Source of the DNA: CAVPXC01 sp963709505
Lineage (GTDB): Bacteria > Chloroflexota > Anaerolineae > JAAEKA01
Direction of reading: 5' to 3'
Assembly: GCA_963709505.1 (NCBI GenBank)
Contig: CAVPXC010000003.1
Location: 186,001 to 250,000 of the forward strand
DNA: 64,000 bases
Positions 59,962 to 64,000 of the stretch are shown here, one piece after another. The stretch's first letter is position 1. Every line of letters begins with the position of its first letter. The position numbers and the translations under genes were made by a program. Below the pieces are notes generated by a model that saw only the letters and a program-made list of their open reading frames with translations, was not told the DNA's origin and searched no databases.

Positions 59962-62900
59962 ATGTCCGAACTCAAGCTTCATTTGTTTGCTTCGGCTCGC
60001 GTGGAACTCGATGGCGTCGCGATCAAGATTGGCCGGCGCACAACCATGAGTTTGCTGGCCTATCTGGCCGTTGCCGCTGGCAATCATCGCCGGGAGACGC
60101 TGGCCACTCTGCTGTGGCCGGATGTGGCAGCCACAATGGCCCACTCCTACTTGCGCCGCGATCTATCCGAGTTGATCAAGGCACTTGGCAAGGAATGGTT
60201 AAACGTCACCGGGAAGCGGTGGGGTTCCGAGATGACCTGGAAGTCTGGTTGGACGTGAAACAGTTCCGTCAGCGTCTGGTGGACTGTAGGTTGCACGGAC
60301 ATGCTGCGGATGAGGTTTGCCCCGCATGCATCCCCCTTCTGACCGATGCGGTTGCACTCTACCGGGGCGATTTTATGGCGGGTTTCACCCTGCCCGACAG
60401 TACAGAGTTTGATGAATGGCAGTTTTTCGAGGGTGAGTCATTGCGCAATGAACTGGCAAGTGCATTGATCAAGCTCACCACTGCTAACAGCAATTTGGGC
60501 AAGTATGCCGAGGCCGTCACCTTTGCCCGCAGATGGTTGGCTCTTGATCCTTGGCACGAGCCAGCACACCGGCAACTGATGCAACTCTACGCACGGACGG
60601 GACAGCAGAGTGCAGCGCTGCGGCAATATCAGGAATGCGTCGACTTGCTGCGAAGTGAGTTCAGCATACCGCCGGAACCAGCCACAATAGAACTGTATGA
60701 GCTGATCAAGGCAAGACGTTTGACCGCGCCACCTGATGTAGAGCAGCAGAAGGTCGCTGGACTCACCTCCTCCTCAGTTTCTTCTGAATTGATCCAGAGC
60801 GAAGCGAACCTGGGATCAGCATCGGGTGGCAGCACCGCGCAAGTCGATACCGCCTCACCTGATGCCACGATTCTCATCAGACACAACTTGCCAACCCAAT
60901 TGATTCCGTTTGTGGGCCGTCAGCAGGAACTGGCGGAGATCAGGCGGCTTCTGGTTGAGCAGCCACAATGTCGCCTTCTGGTGCTTGTCGGCCCCGGAGG
61001 CGTCGGCAAGACGCGGTTGGCTATTCAGGCTGCAGCCGAAGCCATGCATGTTTTCCCAGATGGAGTCTATCTGGTCTCTTTGGCTACGATCACCTCGCCT
61101 GCCCTTTTAGGCACGACCATTGCCGAGGCCCTTGGCTTGTCGGACTACGAAGGAACGGATCTCGTTTCCAAGATCGAGAATTACCTCCGAAACAAGAGAA
61201 CACTCGTGGTGCTCGATAACTTCGAGCATTTGCTGGAAGGGGCAGGATTGCTTACGGATCTTCTGCGAAGCTCGGCCGGAACCAAATTGATGGTTACCTC
61301 GCGCGAGAAGCTGAACTTAACCTCTGAATGGTTGTTGCAGGTTGACGGTTTGACGTATCCCGATGCCGAGGAGGAGGCGTTAGAGGCTGGGGAGACAGGA
61401 GTGGCCCCGGAAAAAGGAGAAGGTAAGACCTGGCAAGATTACACATCAGTTGCCCTGTTTTATGAGACGGCACGTAGGACCTCGTCTGAGTTTCTGCCCT
61501 CGGATGCAAACATACCGTTCGTGATGCGCATATGTCAGGCATTGGAAGGCTTGCCGCTGGGTATTGAATTGGCGGCAGCGTGGGTAAACATGATGCCAGT
61601 TCAAGAGATTCTAGAGCAAATCAGGGAAGACCCGGATGGCCTGGCGTCTGCTTGGCAAGATATACCTCTTCGGCATCGCAGTTTCAGGGCGCTGTTTGAA
61701 CATTCCTGGCAACTGCTCTCGAATGTGGAACGAGTTACGCTCCGAAGGCTGTCGGTGTTCCAGGGTGACTTCTCTCAAGGTGCAGCCAAGCAGGTGGCCG
61801 GTGGGAACCTCCCTATTCTGGCGTCGCTGGTAGGCAAGTCAATGCTGAGCGGCCATCGCTTGGGGCGCTTTGATCTACATCCAATGATCCAAAGATATGC
61901 GTCCGAGAAACTCGCCCAGCACGTCGATGAACTTCAAGAAGCCCACGATAGACACTGCAGCTTCTACGCCGACTTTATCTGCGAGCGGGAAACAGGATTG
62001 CGAGGAGCCAGGCAACGGATGGTGGCAGATGAGATGAGTCTGAACATCGACAACATCAGATCGGCTTGGAACTGGGCCGTTAGCCACCAGAAGATTGGGG
62101 AGATCGACCGTAGTTTGGAGGGATTGCACCAGTTCTATTTCGCTCGAAGCTGGTACCAAGAAGCTGAACGGATGTTTGAAGCGGCCATTGCAGGTCTTCA
62201 GGAGTACCCAGCTGAAGGTCGAGGCGACGGTTGGTACGCCAATAATCCTGCGAACGGACAGCGCGCTTTGCTCGTCGCACGGTTGTTTGCCCGCAGGGCC
62301 AGATTCTCATATCGCCTTGGAAGCGAACATGAGGCTAAGGAGTCGCTGGAGACTGGCCTGAAGATTCTACAAGGGCTTGCGGATACAGGAAGTCCCGATG
62401 CGCGGCGAGAACGCGCTTTCTATCTCTATCTTTTGAGCACCATTGCTCGTGGCAAATCAAGGTTTTCGGAAGCGGAAGGACAATGCGCAGAAAGCCTGAG
62501 GATCAGCCAAGAGATCAACGATCTGCCGGGCACGGTCAGAGCGCTTCGCCACCAGGGAATCATTGCTGGTTCGCAAGGCCGTTTTGGGGAGGCGCGGCAG
62601 TCGCTTCTTCAGGCACGCATCCTGTACCAGCAAAGTGAAGACTCAATTGGTATAGCAAATACGCTTAACGACCTCGGCATTATCGCGGATGGCCTGGGCG
62701 ACTATGACGAAGCAAAAAGGATGTACGATGAGTGTTTGGCCATTCGCAGGCAGATTGGACACGTGGCAGGTGTTGGAGCCGCTCTAAACAATCTCGGCTA
62801 CCTGTCTTTCAAGCGTGGACAGAATACAGAGGCCAATTCGTTGCTGCAGGAGAGCCTCGCTGTTCAACGCCAGATCGGCGACCCGTATCACATTGCGCTT

Positions 62901-63312
62901 TGTCTCGGAAACCTGGGCGCAGTTCTGCGGGAGCTAGTCGAATTCGAGAAATCCCGCAGACTGCTTCTCCGAAGCGCTAAGAATCTCATGGGAGATCGAT
63001 GCAGTTCCGCTGGTTCTCGAAGTCTTGGGGGGAGTAGCAAGTCTGATGGCGGTAAGCGAGCCGACCCAATTGGCACAAGCTGCGGAGCTCAATGCCTTTG
63101 TGGCGCAACACGACGCCAGCGATCGAACAACTCGCGAAATGGCGCAGCATGGCTTGGCGGATCTGGCGAGCCGGCTTTCTTCGGACGCCATGGATCGCGC
63201 ACATACGTTTGCCGAAGCGGCCGAGCTTTCCAAAGTCGTTTGGGACGTGCTAACCAGGCTGGCCTCACCTCCTGCCAATAATCCTGCGGCAGCGAGCGTC
63301 GTTCAGGTATGA
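59962..63312 (+). CDS. AfsR/SARP-like STAND transcriptional regulator, frameshifted twice
   Basis: ATG 59962 begins MSELKLHLFASARVELDGVA, a winged-helix-like N-terminus. A BTAD domain follows: DEWQFFEGESLRNELASALI and DPWHEPAHRQLMQLYARTGQ. The NB-ARC module has the P-loop GPGGVGKTRLAI, Walker B TLVVLDNFEHLL and KLMVTSREKL. The C-terminus is a row of TPRs (NTLNDLGIIADGLGDYDEA). One base is missing near 60211 (between LNVT and REAVGFRDDLEV) and another near 62972 (before ALRISWEIDAVPLVLEVLGG). Likely target genes are the flanking secreted proteins, but this is inference. Confidence 0.85.
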
Positions 63313-63375
63313 ACTAAGGGATGACACTCACACTTTTCAACTTAACAGAGCCGTAAGCCTGGCTCGCCGGGTCAT

Positions 63376-64000
63376 TTATTGCGGCGGGACCCACGTGTCA
63401 AGAGCGGCTGTAGCAGAGCTCCAGTCGGGGCTGTTATTCCAATTGGTTGTGACGCTCCAGGCATAGCCGACGCTCCAGGCATAGCCGACGCTCCAGGCAT
63501 AGCCGACGCTCCAGGCATAGCCGACGCTCCAGGCATAGCCGACGCTCCAGGCATAGCCACCACTCCACACGTAGCCATCTGCCATCGGTTGACCGTTTCC
63601 ATCGACCAGGTAATACTGGCCTGTGCTCGGATTCCAGTGCGTCGGGCCGCCATAGTGCTTAGTCCCGGCTAAATCGGCGCCAATATCCAGCCCCTGGTTG
63701 GCCGACCCAGAATAGTCGCCGAAGACCGCGTTGGCGGCATCGATGCGCCCTGCGCCTTGCTGCCACAGGCTAGTAGCGAGCTCACCAGTTGACCTCACAG
63801 CTGGTCGAGCTGAAGCCATCAGCCTGTACTTGACCTGATCCGGAGTAAGGTTTGGCATACGCGCCAACATGAGCGCTACCACTCCTGAGACTTGCGCTGC
63901 GCTCATGGAGGTGCCACTGAGTTCGAAGTAATCCTTGTGGCGCCTTTGTTCGGAATGGACCCTCGCCAGCCTGCTCTTGTCGGACATCAACCCCATAACG
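63376..64000 (-). CDS. C-terminal part of a subtilisin-like (S8) serine protease, cut by the window edge
   Basis: The gene enters from beyond 64000. The catalytic Ser motif ELSGTSMSAAQVSGVVALML lies near 63900, and the typical following helix NLTPDQVKYRLMASAR is present, then QGAGRIDAANAV. After the catalytic domain there is a short domain (THWNPSTGQYYLVDGNG) and a perfect hexapeptide repeat GYAWSV, then an end at WVPPQ. The Asp and His of the triad lie outside the window. It is secreted in this family. Tandem repeats in the C-terminus resemble cell-wall or substrate-binding tails. Confidence 0.88.
   Translation of the reverse strand, partial: VMGLMSDKSRLARVHSEQRRHKDYFELSGTSMSAAQVSGVVALMLARMPNLTPDQVKYRLMASARPAVRSTGELATSLWQQGAGRIDAANAVFGDYSGSANQGLDIGADLAGTKHYGGPTHWNPSTGQYYLVDGNGQPMADGYVWSGGYAWSVGYAWSVGYAWSVGYAWSVGYAWSVGYAWSVTTNWNNSPDWSSATAALDTWVPPQ
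63451..63558. repeat. Six perfect 18-bp tandem repeats encoding GYAWSV
   Basis: GACGCTCCAGGCATAGCC occurs six times without a single base change. It lies in frame in the subtilase gene and encodes six GYAWSV units. Identical DNA shows recent expansion, so copy number may vary between strains. Confidence 0.95.

Noticed and set aside
63451..63558. Six 18-bp repeats as a CRISPR array
   Set aside because: There are no spacers between the units, and they are in frame in a protease gene.

Overview
The window reads as part of a GC-rich bacterial chromosome, most likely a Chloroflexota member (Anaerolineae/Caldilineae-like). This is inferred from the gene mix: a 14-subunit complex I with NuoC-NuoD and NuoE-NuoF fused, a menaquinone (men) cluster, many lipoproteins with Pro/Thr linkers, a protein of the SBBP-associated FVENxGQW type, an AfsR-like STAND regulator, and SdrD-like repeat and subtilisin-like secreted proteins. 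Several promoters match the sigma-70 consensus with 17-nt spacers. The only RNA gene seen is one tRNA-Gln(CTG). No rRNA, CRISPR array, transposase or phage gene was found. Layout: (1) 1-14517, all minus strand, is a run of envelope-type genes. It includes a broken zinc-ribbon/TPR and Trp-rich repeat protein, a 48-aa acidic peptide, an SH3b lipoprotein overlapping a 62-aa protein with 20 cysteines, a TPR metallopeptidase lipoprotein, a TPR/WD40/cytochrome c lipoprotein, a TPR zinc-ribbon protein, a LuxE-like/CDP-alcohol phosphotransferase ORF, and a truncated secreted protein. (2) 14837-32653 is the nuoA-N operon, from a good promoter to a terminator. Nearly every gap in it holds either a different palindromic array of 7-8-bp words or a toxin-antitoxin-like module (DUF4258/DUF2283, a DUF2442 relic, HicBA, HEPN/MNT). 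One palindromic element is translated inside the NuoE-NuoF linker. (3) 32682-34085 has a perfect sigma-70 promoter, an isoprenoid-synthase-like protein and a 77-aa protein resembling an Os1348/NHLP-type RiPP leader. This is the best candidate for an undescribed small system. (4) 34137-41621 holds a membrane protein, an MFS transporter, an orphan antitoxin, a DUF362 protein, tRNA-Gln, an iron-type alcohol dehydrogenase and a secreted fasciclin/Ig-like protein. (5) 41666-49895 holds the menaquinone genes menE and menF-D-B-C, interrupted by a GH13 glucosidase whose nucleophile Asp reads as Asn. menB has an in-frame TAA. (6) 49988-64000 holds a GNAT acetyltransferase, a GAF histidine kinase, a secreted SdrD-like protein with six 708-bp repeats, an AfsR/SARP-like regulator and the C-terminal end of a subtilase with a perfect hexapeptide repeat. 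The menaquinone pathway would supply the electron acceptor for the complex I encoded upstream. At least 18 probable single-base indels break genes here, including nuoCD, nuoH, nuoM and nuoN. Because essential genes and otherwise near-identical tandem repeats are hit, most are more likely assembly errors than real pseudogenisation, and broken genes are annotated at their inferred full extent.
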